Source: Nocardioides furvisabuli
Lineage (GTDB): Bacteria; Actinomycetota; Actinomycetes; Propionibacteriales; Nocardioidaceae
Assembly (NCBI RefSeq): GCF_021083185.1
Contig: NZ_JAIGQB010000011.1
Coordinates: 1 to 64,000 of the forward strand
Direction of reading: 5' to 3'
Length of the DNA stretch: 64,000 nt
The notes under the pieces were generated by a model that did no database searches, was not told where the DNA came from, and saw only the letters and a program-made list of their open reading frames with translations. Below, piece by piece: positions 51,006 through 59,840 of this stretch. Position 1 is the first letter of the stretch; each line of letters begins with the position of its first letter. The position numbers and the translations under genes were made by a program.

Positions 51006-52154
51006 ATGCGTGAGGTGGCCATCGCCGGAGTCGGGTACACACCGCTGTCCCGCAACTCGGGCCGCACCGTCTTGTCGTTGGCTGCCGAAGCCACCCGGAA
51101 CGCGCTGGCTGACGCCGGCATGTCCAAGGACGACGTAGACGGCGTGGCGAGTTTCTCGGTGCTCAACGACTCAGTGAGTTGCGAGGCGGTCGCCACTGCG
51201 CTGGCGCTGCCGCGACTGCGCTATGTGCTGGACTTCCAGCAGGGCGGTCAGTCACCGAGCATCATCACCCATCAGGCCGCCACCGCCGTGGCGACCGGAC
51301 AGGCGGAGGCGGTCCTGGTCTTCCGCGCACTCAACGGCCGCTCCGGAATCCGGGTCGGCAGCGGCGCCTTCGCCGGAGGCGCCGCGCAGTTCCGCTACCC
51401 CATCGGTTACAACGCCTACCTGATGTACATCGCCATGTGGGCACGTCGTTACATGCACGAGGTCGGCGCGACCGAGGCGGATCTGGCGGCGGTAGCCATC
51501 GCCCAGCGCGCCTACGCGGAGTTGAACGACCGTGCGATCCTGCGCAAGCCCCTCGACATGGACGCCTACCTCAACAGCCCGTGGATTGCCGACCCGTTCC
51601 GTGCCGCCGACTGCACCACCGAGGTCGACGGGGCGTGCGCGCTCCTCGTGACCACACTCGACCGTGCCCGCGACCTCGCCCACCCCCCGGTCCGGGTCGC
51701 CTCGGGTGCGTATGCGGCCGGACCTCGTCCCGGCCTCGACATCGGCGACCAGCTGCTGACCGACGACTTCACCCACAACTACGGCTACCTGTTGCGCGAC
51801 GAGTTGTTCGGTCGAGCGGGAATAGGTCCGGGAGACGTCGACGTCGCCGAGATCTATGACTGCTTCACCAGCACGGTGCTGATGACCATCGAGGGGCTCG
51901 GTCTCGCGGAGCGTGGGGGAGCGGGCGAGTTCATCCGCTCGGGCGCGACAGCGATCGACGGCTCACTGCCGATGAACACCCACGGCGGGTTGCTCGCCGA
52001 GGGATACCTGCACGGCATGAACACGATCACCGAGGCCGTGCTTCAGGTGCAGGGCCGATGTGGCGAGCGCCAGGCGCCTCGTCACGAGGTTGCCGTGGTC
52101 ACCTCCGGCGCCCTCAACGACGGATCGGCTCTGATCCTCACTGCCGACCGCTAG
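51006..52154 (+). CDS. thiolase-like protein, Ltp2/lipid-transfer type (possible side-chain aldolase)
   Basis: A 382-residue thiolase-fold protein from ATG 51006. The nucleophilic cysteine of thiolases is absent: the site reads LDFQQGGQSPSIITHQAATA. The GHP histidine motif is replaced by NTHGGLLAEGYLHGMNTITE near 325-344. Both changes are typical of Ltp2-like proteins, which in steroid side-chain degradation act as aldolases that need a DUF35 OB-fold partner. Two such partners are encoded here (57273 and 62665). A retro-aldol cleavage of a 3-hydroxyacyl-CoA with a branched or tertiary carbon is the likely reaction. Confidence 0.87.
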   Translation: MREVAIAGVGYTPLSRNSGRTVLSLAAEATRNALADAGMSKDDVDGVASFSVLNDSVSCEAVATALALPRLRYVLDFQQGGQSPSIITHQAATAVATGQAEAVLVFRALNGRSGIRVGSGAFAGGAAQFRYPIGYNAYLMYIAMWARRYMHEVGATEADLAAVAIAQRAYAELNDRAILRKPLDMDAYLNSPWIADPFRAADCTTEVDGACALLVTTLDRARDLAHPPVRVASGAYAAGPRPGLDIGDQLLTDDFTHNYGYLLRDELFGRAGIGPGDVDVAEIYDCFTSTVLMTIEGLGLAERGGAGEFIRSGATAIDGSLPMNTHGGLLAEGYLHGMNTITEAVLQVQGRCGERQAPRHEVAVVTSGALNDGSALILTADR

Positions 52155-52179
52155 ACCTCTGACTTCTCTAGGAGCCGAA

Positions 52180-53226
52180 ATGTCTGTTCTCCCTACCCGT
52201 TACACCGAGCTCGTGGGCATCGAGCACCCGATCATCCAAGAGGGGATGGGCCCCTTCAAGACCGTGGCCCTGGCTGCGGCTGTGAGCAACGCCGGCGGTA
52301 TGGGCACCATCAGCATGCCGGGCATGTCGCAGGAACCGAGCGAGGGCGCAGCGATCATGCGTAGCCACATCTCCGCGTGCGCCGAGCTCACCGACAAGCC
52401 GTTCGCGGTCAATGTCCCTGTCGGCGCTGACGATAATGGCAAGGTCCTGCCGATCACGGAGGCCTACATCAACGCCGTGATCGCGGCCCGTGAAGCCGAC
52501 AGCAAGGTGGGTCAGCAGTTGAAGGTGCTCACCACGAGCGCCGGTTTCCCGGGGGCTTTCGCATCGCGGATCAAGGACGCGGGCCTGATCCATCAGCACA
52601 AGGTGGGCAGCACGCGCCAGGCGATCAAGGCCGAGGAAGCAGGGGCCGATGTCATCATCGCCTCTGGATACGAGATGGGCGGCCATACGCACCACTCTCC
52701 CGTGCACACCTTCGTGTTGCTGCCGAACGTCACGGCGGCGGTGTCGGTGCCCGTCCTCCTGTCGGGCGGTGCCCGTGACGGGCGCACCCTGGCCGCCGCA
52801 CTGGCCCTCGGTGCGTCGGGCGTCGCCATGGGCACGCGGTTCATCGCCTCCGCCGACAACACCGATTGGCACCCGTCGGTCGCGCAGTTCATCGTCGACG
52901 CGCGAGAGGGCGACGACGTCGTGTTCCCTGGCGTGTACGGTCCGGCGCGCGGCCTTCGCACCGCCGCCACTGACCGCTTGCTGGAGATCGTCGCCAACGG
53001 AGAGATGACGATCGACGAGCTGACCGAGTGGAAGGACCACGCGCTGCAGCTCGCCCAGTCCACCGGCGACTTCGAGAAGGGCCTGGTCGCGGCCGGACAG
53101 GTCGCGAGCGGGATCCATGACGTCGTCGACGCGGCCACCTTCGTCCCGCAGATGGCGCGCGAGGCCAGCGAAGTCCTCCAGGAACTCGTGCGCGGCCTCG
53201 TGCCCACCAGCACCGTCGGAGTATGA
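52180..53226 (+). CDS. nitronate monooxygenase-family flavoprotein (IpdC-like candidate)
   Basis: A 348-residue FMN-dependent TIM-barrel protein starting at ATG 52180 with AGGAG upstream. The phosphate and substrate loops appear as EHPIIQEGMGPFKTVALAAA near 15-34, ADVIIASGYEMGGHTHHSP near 160-178 (histidine next to the flavin), and VPVLLSGGARDGRTLAAALA with LGASGVAMGTRFIAS near 210-225. In actinobacterial steroid catabolism IpdC, a member of this family, acts on a ring-derived acyl-CoA. With IpdA/IpdB-like genes nearby a similar reductase or dehydrogenase role is plausible, but real nitronate oxidation cannot be excluded. Confidence 0.82.
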   Translation: MSVLPTRYTELVGIEHPIIQEGMGPFKTVALAAAVSNAGGMGTISMPGMSQEPSEGAAIMRSHISACAELTDKPFAVNVPVGADDNGKVLPITEAYINAVIAAREADSKVGQQLKVLTTSAGFPGAFASRIKDAGLIHQHKVGSTRQAIKAEEAGADVIIASGYEMGGHTHHSPVHTFVLLPNVTAAVSVPVLLSGGARDGRTLAAALALGASGVAMGTRFIASADNTDWHPSVAQFIVDAREGDDVVFPGVYGPARGLRTAATDRLLEIVANGEMTIDELTEWKDHALQLAQSTGDFEKGLVAAGQVASGIHDVVDAATFVPQMAREASEVLQELVRGLVPTSTVGV

Positions 53227-53235
53227 CGGTTCTCC

Positions 53236-54291
53236 GTGGCAGACACATCGGTGCCGACTCCGTCCCCAGGGCGCAGCAGAGGCCTGGTGCTGCTCGGGGG
53301 CGACCTGGACCTGGTCCAGGACGTGACCCGTCGCGCCGAGGCCGCCGGCTTCGACTCGGTCTGGACGACCGAGTTCTACGAGCGCACGGCGATCGTATCC
53401 CTGGCGGCCATGTCGATGGTCTCCTCTCGTGTGGTCCTCGGCAGCGCGATCGCCTACGCGGTCGGGCGCTCGCCGCTCGTGCTGTCCGCCGAAGCGCGTG
53501 ATCTCGATGAGCTCAGCCGGGGGCGCCTGATCCTGGGTCTGGGGACCGGCACGCGCACGATGCAGCGCGATTGGCACGGCAGCGATCCGACGGCTCCGGC
53601 GCGGAGGGTGGAGGAGCTGGTTCCGCTGCTGCGCCGACTGTGGTCGATGGACGACACCGGCGTGTCACACGACGGGGACTTCTATCATCTGGCCCTGACC
53701 CCCACTGCGGCGGTGCGCCCGCCCTTGCGAGCCGACATTCCCGTCTACCTTGCCGGCGTCAACCCGCGGATGGTCCGGGCAGCCGGGTCTGTTGCCGACG
53801 GTCTGGTCGGGCATCCGATCTTCAGTCGCCGCTACGTGGAGGACGTCGTGCGTCCGGCCCTCGACGACGGCGCAGCTCGCGCTGACCGAAGCCGCTCGGT
53901 GCCCATCGCGGGCTACGTCATCTGCAGCATCAACGAGGATCCCGACGTGGCGCTGCGTTGGGCGAAGGCGCAGATCGGCTTCTACGCCGTCGTGCGCACC
54001 TATCTGCCCGCGTTCGCCGTGCACGGCCTCGAGTCGATGGCGGCGGATGCTCGCGCAGCGTGGTCGCGACGCGACATCGACGCCATGATCGCCGCCGTTC
54101 CCGACGACGTAGTGGAGTTGTTCGCGGTGGCCGGCACCCCGGACGAGGTCCCCCAGCAGCTGCACGAGCGGTTCGACGGACTGTACGAGCAGACGTTGCT
54201 CTACTCCCCGAGTTTCGGTTTGGATGCGGCGCAGCTCCAGGGCAACGTCGAAGCCATCATGGAACTCCTCGCCCCCGGAGGGGCGGCGTGA
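53236..54291 (+). CDS. LLM-class flavin-dependent oxidoreductase (F420-type)
   Basis: A 351-residue luciferase-like barrel starting at GTG 53236. It shows DVTRRAEAAGFDSVWTTEFY near 30-49, VLGSAIAYAVGRSPLVLSAE near 68-87, LDELSRGRLILGLGTGTRT near 91-109, and PVYLAGVNPRMVRAAGSVAD with GLVGHP near 170-197, all common to F420-dependent reductases and dehydrogenases. Many actinobacterial members use coenzyme F420 to reduce or oxidise enoyl or keto groups. It overlaps the next gene by 4 bp. Substrate unknown. Confidence 0.87.
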   Translation: MADTSVPTPSPGRSRGLVLLGGDLDLVQDVTRRAEAAGFDSVWTTEFYERTAIVSLAAMSMVSSRVVLGSAIAYAVGRSPLVLSAEARDLDELSRGRLILGLGTGTRTMQRDWHGSDPTAPARRVEELVPLLRRLWSMDDTGVSHDGDFYHLALTPTAAVRPPLRADIPVYLAGVNPRMVRAAGSVADGLVGHPIFSRRYVEDVVRPALDDGAARADRSRSVPIAGYVICSINEDPDVALRWAKAQIGFYAVVRTYLPAFAVHGLESMAADARAAWSRRDIDAMIAAVPDDVVELFAVAGTPDEVPQQLHERFDGLYEQTLLYSPSFGLDAAQLQGNVEAIMELLAPGGAA

Positions 54292-55310
54292 CAGTGGTGG
54301 GGCTCGCCGGCTGGGCGGTCGCGGCGTGCGGAAGTGGGCCGGAGCGTCTCGACGTGCCGCTCGGAGTCCACCTCGCGGCGCGGGCCGCCCTGAACCACGC
54401 AGGTCTGAGCAGAGCCGACGTCACCGGCGTGGTGCTCGCCGGCTCCGACGCCTGGGACGGCCGGCTGATCTCGTCGATGCACATGGCCGGGCCGGCGGGG
54501 GGTTATCTCAGAGACGAGACGAAGGTCGTCGACGATCCGAGCGTCGCACTCGCCTCGGCGGTGTGGCGCGTCTCATCGGGAGCCGACCGAGCGGTACTCG
54601 TCGTCTCTTGGCACAGCCCCGCAGAGTCCGATCCCCTCAATGCCGTCTCGCCCGACCCCGAGCCGGTGTTCTCCAGACCCGTCGGCGCGCACCCGCTGGC
54701 GGCCGAGGCCCTGGCGGTCACTCGCTGGCTGGAAGCCCACGGACTCAGCGCCGACCGCTTCGACTCCCTCACGGCGTTCCTGGCCCCCGACAAAGCCGAC
54801 GACGACCGGCTCTGGTTCACCCCGCTCAGGGCGGCGCACGTCGCCCCCGTCGACGGGGCCGCAGTGGCGGTGCTGGTCTCGGCTGACGGGGCGCGCGTGG
54901 AGATCAAGGCTGTCGACTTCGCCACCGACAGCGCGCTGCCTCTCGAGCAGCATCCAGACCCGGTGGGCAGGCTGCGGCAGCGGATACTGGCGCGCACCGG
55001 TAGTGACCCCGCCCATGCCGAGGTCATCGAGACCACCGACCGGACGGTGTTCCGTCTGGTGATGGCCGCCAGCGCGCTCGGTCTGGGGCAGCCGAGCGAG
55101 GTCGCCGACGCCGTCATCGAGGGCGGGTTGCCGCACCTGCAGCCCTCAGGCGGGCTGTTCCGCCGCAACGCCGGTTATGCTGCCGGACTCGAACGGATCG
55201 TGTGCGCCGCCGAGGCAGTCGAGCGCGGGGCTGTGAGCGCACTTGCGCACTGTTCGTACGGTCGGGCCGGACAGGGGCACTCGCTCACCGTGCTGGCGGC
55301 GCCGTTATGA
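54288..55310 (+). CDS. degenerate thiolase-like protein without catalytic residues
   Basis: A 340-residue protein from GTG 54288, between coupled genes on both sides. The thiolase-fold N-terminus is recognisable (LAARAALNHAGLSRADVTGV, then LAGSDAWDGRLISS), but the cysteine site reads VVDDPSVALASAVWRVSSGA and the GHP histidine is missing. It ends VSALAHCSYGRAGQGHSLTV like a thiolase C-terminus. I infer a non-catalytic or altered-function subunit that may pair with the following thiolase-like protein, as in heteromeric thiolases. Confidence 0.72.
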   Translation: MTVVGLAGWAVAACGSGPERLDVPLGVHLAARAALNHAGLSRADVTGVVLAGSDAWDGRLISSMHMAGPAGGYLRDETKVVDDPSVALASAVWRVSSGADRAVLVVSWHSPAESDPLNAVSPDPEPVFSRPVGAHPLAAEALAVTRWLEAHGLSADRFDSLTAFLAPDKADDDRLWFTPLRAAHVAPVDGAAVAVLVSADGARVEIKAVDFATDSALPLEQHPDPVGRLRQRILARTGSDPAHAEVIETTDRTVFRLVMAASALGLGQPSEVADAVIEGGLPHLQPSGGLFRRNAGYAAGLERIVCAAEAVERGAVSALAHCSYGRAGQGHSLTVLAAPL

Positions 55311-56509
55311 GCCTCACCAGACCCGGCGTCGTGGGCGTCGGAATGACGCCGATGCGCACTCGCCGACCCGACACCGACCTCTTCGGACTCATTCGTGATG
55401 CCTCCGTCGCTGCCTTGGTCGACGCAGATGTGAGCATGGCCGACGTCGATCTGGTGGTGCTCTCGCAAGGCCCGGACGCCCTGTACGGCATCGGACATCC
55501 CGAGCAGGAGCTCGTCGACGTGCTTGCCGCTCGCGGGAAGCGAGTGGTGAGGGTGCAGACCGGTGGAGCCACTGGCACGTCTGCGGTGCAGATGGCCTGG
55601 TGGGCCATCGCTGCCGGAGAGTCCCAATGCGCTCTGGTGGTCGGGGCCGACAAGATGGGCGACTCCCAACAGTCGGCACAGCATGTCCTCAACCTCATCT
55701 GGGATCCGGCCTACGAGGCCCGCCTGCCGTTGAACACAATTTCGATGTCCGCGCTACAGGCCCAGCGTTATCTCCATCGCCATAGCATCGGCTTGCGCCG
55801 TGGAGAGGAGGCATGGGCACAGGTCGCCTCGAGGTTGCGAAACAACGGAGCACTCAACTCCTTAGCGCAGCTGCGGAAGCCCGTCACCCCCGACGAGGTG
55901 CTCTCCAGCCCACTGCTGTTCGCACCGATCCGGCGCGACATGGCCTGTCCCCAGACCTCGGGCGGCGCCGCCGTGGTGATGGTTTCGGCCGAGTGCGCAG
56001 CCACGATGGCCCGACCGGTGGCGTGGATCGACGGTTTCGCGGCCCGCTCCAACACCTATTTCCTGGGCGACAAGATGGGTGCCGCCGGGGACAACGATCA
56101 CGGCTCGTTCCTCGAGCTCTCGCGTGCCGCGGCGGACGCCTACGCCCAAGCGGGCATCACCGACCCGGCTCGTCAGATCGACGTCGCGGAGCCTTACATC
56201 CCCTTCGCCACGATGGAGCCGATCGCCGTCGAGGCGCTCGGGTTCTCGGAACCGGGCCAGGGCATCGCCGATGCGGAGAAGGGCCGGTTCGATCGCGGCG
56301 GCGAGATCCCTGTGTGCCCCTCGGGCGGCGTGCTCTGCGCGGCTCCCATCAGTGTCAGCGCCCTCGTACGGTTCGCCGAAGGGGCGCTCCAGGTCCGCGG
56401 GCGCGCCGGGGATCATCAGGTTGACGGGTGTCGCACCGCCGTTGTGACCGGTGCTGGCGGCTCGATCCAGTTCGCGGGCGTAGCCGTACTTCGAGGGGAG
56501 GACTCGTGA
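55307..56509 (+). CDS. thiolase-like protein, cysteine missing (Ltp/SCP2-thiolase group)
   Basis: A 400-residue protein starting at ATG 55307 (ATGA overlap). Recognisable thiolase features: GVVGVGMTPMRTRRPDTDLF at the start, QMAWWAIAAGESQCALVVGA near 88-107, and RQIDVAEPYIPFATMEPIAV near 286-305. At the nucleophile position it reads VQTGGATGTSAVQ, with no cysteine, and near the C-terminus CPSGGVLCAAPISVSALVRF in place of the usual GHP motif. It should not work as a normal thiolase. Together with the previous gene it may form a two-subunit aldolase or scaffold. Confidence 0.78.
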   Translation: MSLTRPGVVGVGMTPMRTRRPDTDLFGLIRDASVAALVDADVSMADVDLVVLSQGPDALYGIGHPEQELVDVLAARGKRVVRVQTGGATGTSAVQMAWWAIAAGESQCALVVGADKMGDSQQSAQHVLNLIWDPAYEARLPLNTISMSALQAQRYLHRHSIGLRRGEEAWAQVASRLRNNGALNSLAQLRKPVTPDEVLSSPLLFAPIRRDMACPQTSGGAAVVMVSAECAATMARPVAWIDGFAARSNTYFLGDKMGAAGDNDHGSFLELSRAAADAYAQAGITDPARQIDVAEPYIPFATMEPIAVEALGFSEPGQGIADAEKGRFDRGGEIPVCPSGGVLCAAPISVSALVRFAEGALQVRGRAGDHQVDGCRTAVVTGAGGSIQFAGVAVLRGEDS

Positions 56510-57270
56510 CCCGGGTAGGACAGGTACTCATCGATCGTGTCGGTGGCGTCGTGCATGCGCGGCTGGACCGGCCCGACGTGCGCAACTGCATCGACTTCGG
56601 CATCATCGAGGGGCTCGAGCGCGCAGTCGAGATGGCGCGTGCAGACGCGTCGGTGCTGGTCGTTCGTGGATCCGGCGGGCACTTCTGCGCAGGCGCCGAC
56701 CTCGACCTCGTGCGTGGCCTGATCGGCGACCAGAAGGGACTGGAGGCCTACGTGACACGGCTGAGCGAGGTCCTCGATGCGATCGAAGCGGGCCCGTTCG
56801 CGAGTCTGGCGGCCGTCGAAGGGTACGCGGTCGCCGGCGGCTGCGAGATGCTGCTGGCGTGCGACGTGGTGTTCGCGTCCACCGAAGCCCGCATCGGGGA
56901 CCGGCACCTGGAGCACGCTCTTCTGCCCGGTGCCGGCGGCTCGGTCCGGCTGGTCCGTGCCCTGCCTCGGGCTTACGCCCGTTGGCTCCTGCAGAGCGGG
57001 GAGATGATCTCGGGCGACCAGGCTCGAGCATGGGGCCTGGCCGCGCTGGCGGTGCCGCCGGAAGAATTCGAGTCCGAGCTCGACCGCGTCGTCAACCGGC
57101 TCGCTTCACGGGACAGGGTCGCGATGACCGCGGTCCGGGAGATGGCCCGCTGTGCCGAGGACGAGCCGCCACCAGTCGCCATGTCGCGTGAACGAGAGCT
57201 CTTTCTCGACCACATCACCACGAGTCCGAACGTCCGCGAGCAACTCGATGGCTTCGTGAAGAGGAGCTGA
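56506..57270 (+). CDS. enoyl-CoA hydratase/isomerase family protein
   Basis: A 254-residue crotonase from GTG 56506, overlapping the gene before by 4 bp. It has HARLDRPDVRNCIDFGIIEG near 17-36, RGSGGHFCAGADLDLVRG near 55-72 (oxyanion hole) and VEGYAVAGGCEMLLACDVVF near 103-122. At the site of the second glutamate it reads LEHALLPGAGGSVRLVRALP near 135-154, so the acid-base pair seems only partly conserved. It could be a hydratase, isomerase or ring-opening hydrolase of the crotonase fold. Confidence 0.87.
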   Translation: MTRVGQVLIDRVGGVVHARLDRPDVRNCIDFGIIEGLERAVEMARADASVLVVRGSGGHFCAGADLDLVRGLIGDQKGLEAYVTRLSEVLDAIEAGPFASLAAVEGYAVAGGCEMLLACDVVFASTEARIGDRHLEHALLPGAGGSVRLVRALPRAYARWLLQSGEMISGDQARAWGLAALAVPPEEFESELDRVVNRLASRDRVAMTAVREMARCAEDEPPPVAMSRERELFLDHITTSPNVREQLDGFVKRS

Positions 57271-57272
57271 CC

Positions 57273-57746
57273 ATGAGCGACGCCCTGACCAGTCATGTGG
57301 TGATCCCGGGGGCCTGGCACCTCGATTTCCGGCACGCGGCGGGACCGGCGGCGAGCCGGTTCCTCACCACCGTGCGGGATCGTGGCGTGCTGACGGCGTC
57401 ACCGTGTCCTTCCTGCGGCCGGATCCGAGTGCCTCCCCGTGATTTCTGCGAGGAATGCTTCGTCCCCACCTCCGACGACTGGCCGGACGTGGGGCCTCGC
57501 GCCGTCATCGAGGCCGCGACCATCGGGTACACGAGTTTCCCGGGCTATCCCGAGCCGCCGTACGCCCTGGTCTACGCGCGCCCCGAAGGCGCGGACACAG
57601 CCATCGGAAACCTGCTCCAGGGGATAGATCTGAGTGACTACCACGTGGCGCTGGATCGGATGCACATCGGTGCCGCCGTCACTGCCGTGTTCGGGGACGA
57701 GCGCTCCGGGCTCGTCACCGACTTCCATTGGGCCCTAGCCGACTGA
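57273..57746 (+). CDS. Zn-ribbon/OB-fold acyl-CoA-associated protein (DUF35, ChsH2-like)
   Basis: A 157-residue protein with ATG 57273 two bases after the hydratase stop. The rubredoxin-like zinc ribbon has four cysteines in CPSCGRIRVPPRDFCEEC (residues 45-62). The OB-fold half follows: IEAATIGYTSFPGYPEPPYA then LVYARPEGADTAIGNLLQGI. DUF35 proteins bind acyl-CoA and serve thiolase-like partners, for example with Ltp2 in steroid side-chain cleavage. The likely partner is one of the thiolase-like proteins at 51006, 54288 or 55307. Confidence 0.88.
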   Translation: MSDALTSHVVIPGAWHLDFRHAAGPAASRFLTTVRDRGVLTASPCPSCGRIRVPPRDFCEECFVPTSDDWPDVGPRAVIEAATIGYTSFPGYPEPPYALVYARPEGADTAIGNLLQGIDLSDYHVALDRMHIGAAVTAVFGDERSGLVTDFHWALAD

Positions 57747-57763
57747 TTCATGAAGGAGTGACC

Positions 57764-58951
57764 ATGCCCGACAGTTCACAGCAGGGGATCGAGCTCGACG
57801 TCCCCTGGTGCTTCACCGACGACCACCGCTCGTGGCGAACCGTGCTGCGCGACTTCACCACCAGCGTGCTCGCGCCCACCGTCGCGCAGCGGACCATCGA
57901 CGCTGTGTTCGACGAATCGATCGTCGACGGGTTGGGGGAGTTGGGCGTCTTCGGGCTACGCGTGAGCGAGGAGTACGGCGGCTCCGGTTCCGACATCACC
58001 TCGTTCTGCCTCGCCGTCGAGGAGATCTCTCGGGTCGACGGAGGGGTCGGTGCCAGCGCGCACGTGCAAGGCATCGCCTGCGCACTGTTCGAACGGCTCG
58101 CCAACGACGACCAGAAGAAGGACATCCTTCCCCGGGCGGCGCGTGGGGAGATCTTCATCTCCTTCGGTCTCACCGAGCCCAGCGGTGGCTCCGACGCCGG
58201 CAACATCCGTACCGCCGCCGTGAGGGACGGCGACGGGTGGCGCCTGAACGGATCGAAGGCCTTCATCACCAACCCGGGCACGCCGCGATCGAAGTACGTG
58301 ATCCTCTTCGCCGCAACCGGTCCCGGCCGGCCCGGTCGCCCCGAGGTGTCGGCCTTCCTGGTCCCTCTGGATGCGCCGGGCGTCGAGGTCGGTCCCGCCT
58401 ACGACAAGATCGGTTGGCGTACCTCCGACACGCACCCGCTGTACTTCGACGACGTCCGCCTGGGGCCAGACGCCCTCCTGGGCGAGGCCGGTCGCGGATA
58501 CCGAGAGGCGCTCGGCTTCCTCACCTGGGCCCGACTTCCGATCGCGTCGGCCTCGGTCGGTATCGCCCAGGGGTGCCTCGACGCCACGCTCGAATTCGTC
58601 AAGACGCGCGAATCGTTCAACCAGCGACTCGGCGACCACCAGGCCGTCGGATTCAAGGTCGCTCGGATGGCTGCGGCAACCGCAGCTGCCCGGTCGATCA
58701 CCTACGACGCCTGTTGGAAGATGGACCACGGCCACGCCTACGAGCAGGAGGCGGCGATGTGCAAGATGGTCGCCTCCGAGATCTGCAACAAGGTGGCCTA
58801 CGACGCCACGCAGCTACATGGTGGAGCGGGTTTCATGATGGATTCGACGGTGACGCGACTCTATGGAGACGCCCGGGTGATGACGATCGGTGAAGGTGCA
58901 TCCGAGGTCCAGCAGATGCTGATCGGTCGAAGCCTCGGCCTCAAGGTGTAG
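57764..58951 (+). CDS. acyl-CoA dehydrogenase
   Basis: A 395-residue flavoprotein from ATG 57764 behind GAAGGAG. It has LRVSEEYGGSGSDITSFCLA near 66-85, ISFGLTEPSGGSDAGNIRTA near 132-151 for FAD, NGSKAFITNPGTPRSKYVIL and, at the end, QLHGGAGFMMDSTVTRLYGD with MTIGEGASEVQQMLIGRSLG. The GEGxSE motif positions the normal catalytic glutamate. It should form the 2,3-double bond of an acyl-CoA and pass electrons to ETF. It is the last gene of the plus-strand operon and is followed by a strong hairpin. Confidence 0.93.
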   Translation: MPDSSQQGIELDVPWCFTDDHRSWRTVLRDFTTSVLAPTVAQRTIDAVFDESIVDGLGELGVFGLRVSEEYGGSGSDITSFCLAVEEISRVDGGVGASAHVQGIACALFERLANDDQKKDILPRAARGEIFISFGLTEPSGGSDAGNIRTAAVRDGDGWRLNGSKAFITNPGTPRSKYVILFAATGPGRPGRPEVSAFLVPLDAPGVEVGPAYDKIGWRTSDTHPLYFDDVRLGPDALLGEAGRGYREALGFLTWARLPIASASVGIAQGCLDATLEFVKTRESFNQRLGDHQAVGFKVARMAAATAAARSITYDACWKMDHGHAYEQEAAMCKMVASEICNKVAYDATQLHGGAGFMMDSTVTRLYGDARVMTIGEGASEVQQMLIGRSLGLKV

Positions 58952-58994
58952 TGGGTGACCCGTGCCGGGGCGCCGGCACCGGTGATCCGCGACA

Positions 58995-59026
58995 GCGGCC
59001 GGCGGCCCGAACGGGCCGCCGGCCGC
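58995..59026. terminator. perfect 14-bp hairpin between convergent operons
   Basis: GCGGCCGGCGGCCC (58995-59008), loop GAAC, GGGCCGCCGGCCGC (59013-59026). The stem is perfect and all G/C. It lies between the stop of the dehydrogenase gene (58951, plus) and the stop of the IpdB-like gene (59049, minus), so it can serve both transcripts. No T-run follows, as is common in high-GC actinobacteria. Confidence 0.8.
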
Positions 59027-59048
59027 CGCACCAAGAGGGTCGTTCGCC

Positions 59049-59840
59049 TCAGTCCAGGCGCAGGCGTCGCAGCGCACCGCCGGGATCCACCCGTTCGCGG
59101 AGCATGGTGAGTTCCTCGTCGGTCGGCGACGGCGTCAGGGGAACCTCGCCGGGTGTCGACGACGGCAGGTCGAACCCGGTGCGTTCACGGACCTCGTCGG
59201 GGGTGTGCCCAGGATGCACCGACTTGAGCCGGAGCGTGTCGTCATCGCCGAAGTCCAAGACCGCCAGCGGAGTCACCACCAGTTGGGGGCCGTCGGAATG
59301 CGGGTCGCAGAACTCTCGACGCGCAGCCGTGCGCCCGGGTGCGCTGACATGGTCCACCTCGTCGACGAAGATCCGCGCGTCGTGGCGCTGCACGAAGATC
59401 ATGGTGCGCGTGAAGTAGGCCGCGAAGACCAACCCGACCGTTCCTGGACCGCGGACCCGTAGCTTCGGGTAGTCGCGTCCGATACCGACCATGTTCACGT
59501 TCCCATGGCGGTCGACCTGCATGCCGCCGAAGATCCCCACGGTGGGCGCCTTGCGCCATCCACCGAGCTCGAAGTCGACGATGTCCTCGAGCCGAAAGGA
59601 GTGCTCCGCGCTGTCGAGGGTCACCGGGTCGGCAGTCGACTTCACCAGTGGCGCCGCCGAGTTGATCGCACCGCCGCCGCCGCTGAGCCAGTTGAGGTCG
59701 GGGGCGTGCATCAGGCGGGCGAGCTGGAAGGCCGCCATCGGAATCTGCGAGTTGGCGCCACAGGCACCCCACTCCTCGTTGCGCAAACCGCGCGCCAAGG
59801 TGACGGCCATCAGCTCGCTGGTCGTACACGTCTCGGTCAT
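59049..59840 (-). CDS. CoA-transferase family beta subunit, IpdB-like
   Basis: A 263-residue protein from ATG 59840, overlapping the alpha gene by 4 bp. Segments TSELMAVTLARGLRNEEWGA, DLNWLSGGGGAINSAAP, GGMQVDRHGNVNMVGIGRDY, VRGPGTVGLVFAAYFTRTMI and FVDEVDHVSAPG follow the layout of IpdB, including the QVDRxGNxN stretch. IpdA-IpdB of steroid degraders look like CoA transferases but hydrolytically open the last steroid ring as a CoA thioester. By analogy this pair may cleave a cyclic beta-diketone or keto-ring acyl-CoA; a normal CoA transferase role remains possible. Confidence 0.82.
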   Translation of the reverse strand: MTETCTTSELMAVTLARGLRNEEWGACGANSQIPMAAFQLARLMHAPDLNWLSGGGGAINSAAPLVKSTADPVTLDSAEHSFRLEDIVDFELGGWRKAPTVGIFGGMQVDRHGNVNMVGIGRDYPKLRVRGPGTVGLVFAAYFTRTMIFVQRHDARIFVDEVDHVSAPGRTAARREFCDPHSDGPQLVVTPLAVLDFGDDDTLRLKSVHPGHTPDEVRERTGFDLPSSTPGEVPLTPSPTDEELTMLRERVDPGGALRRLRLD

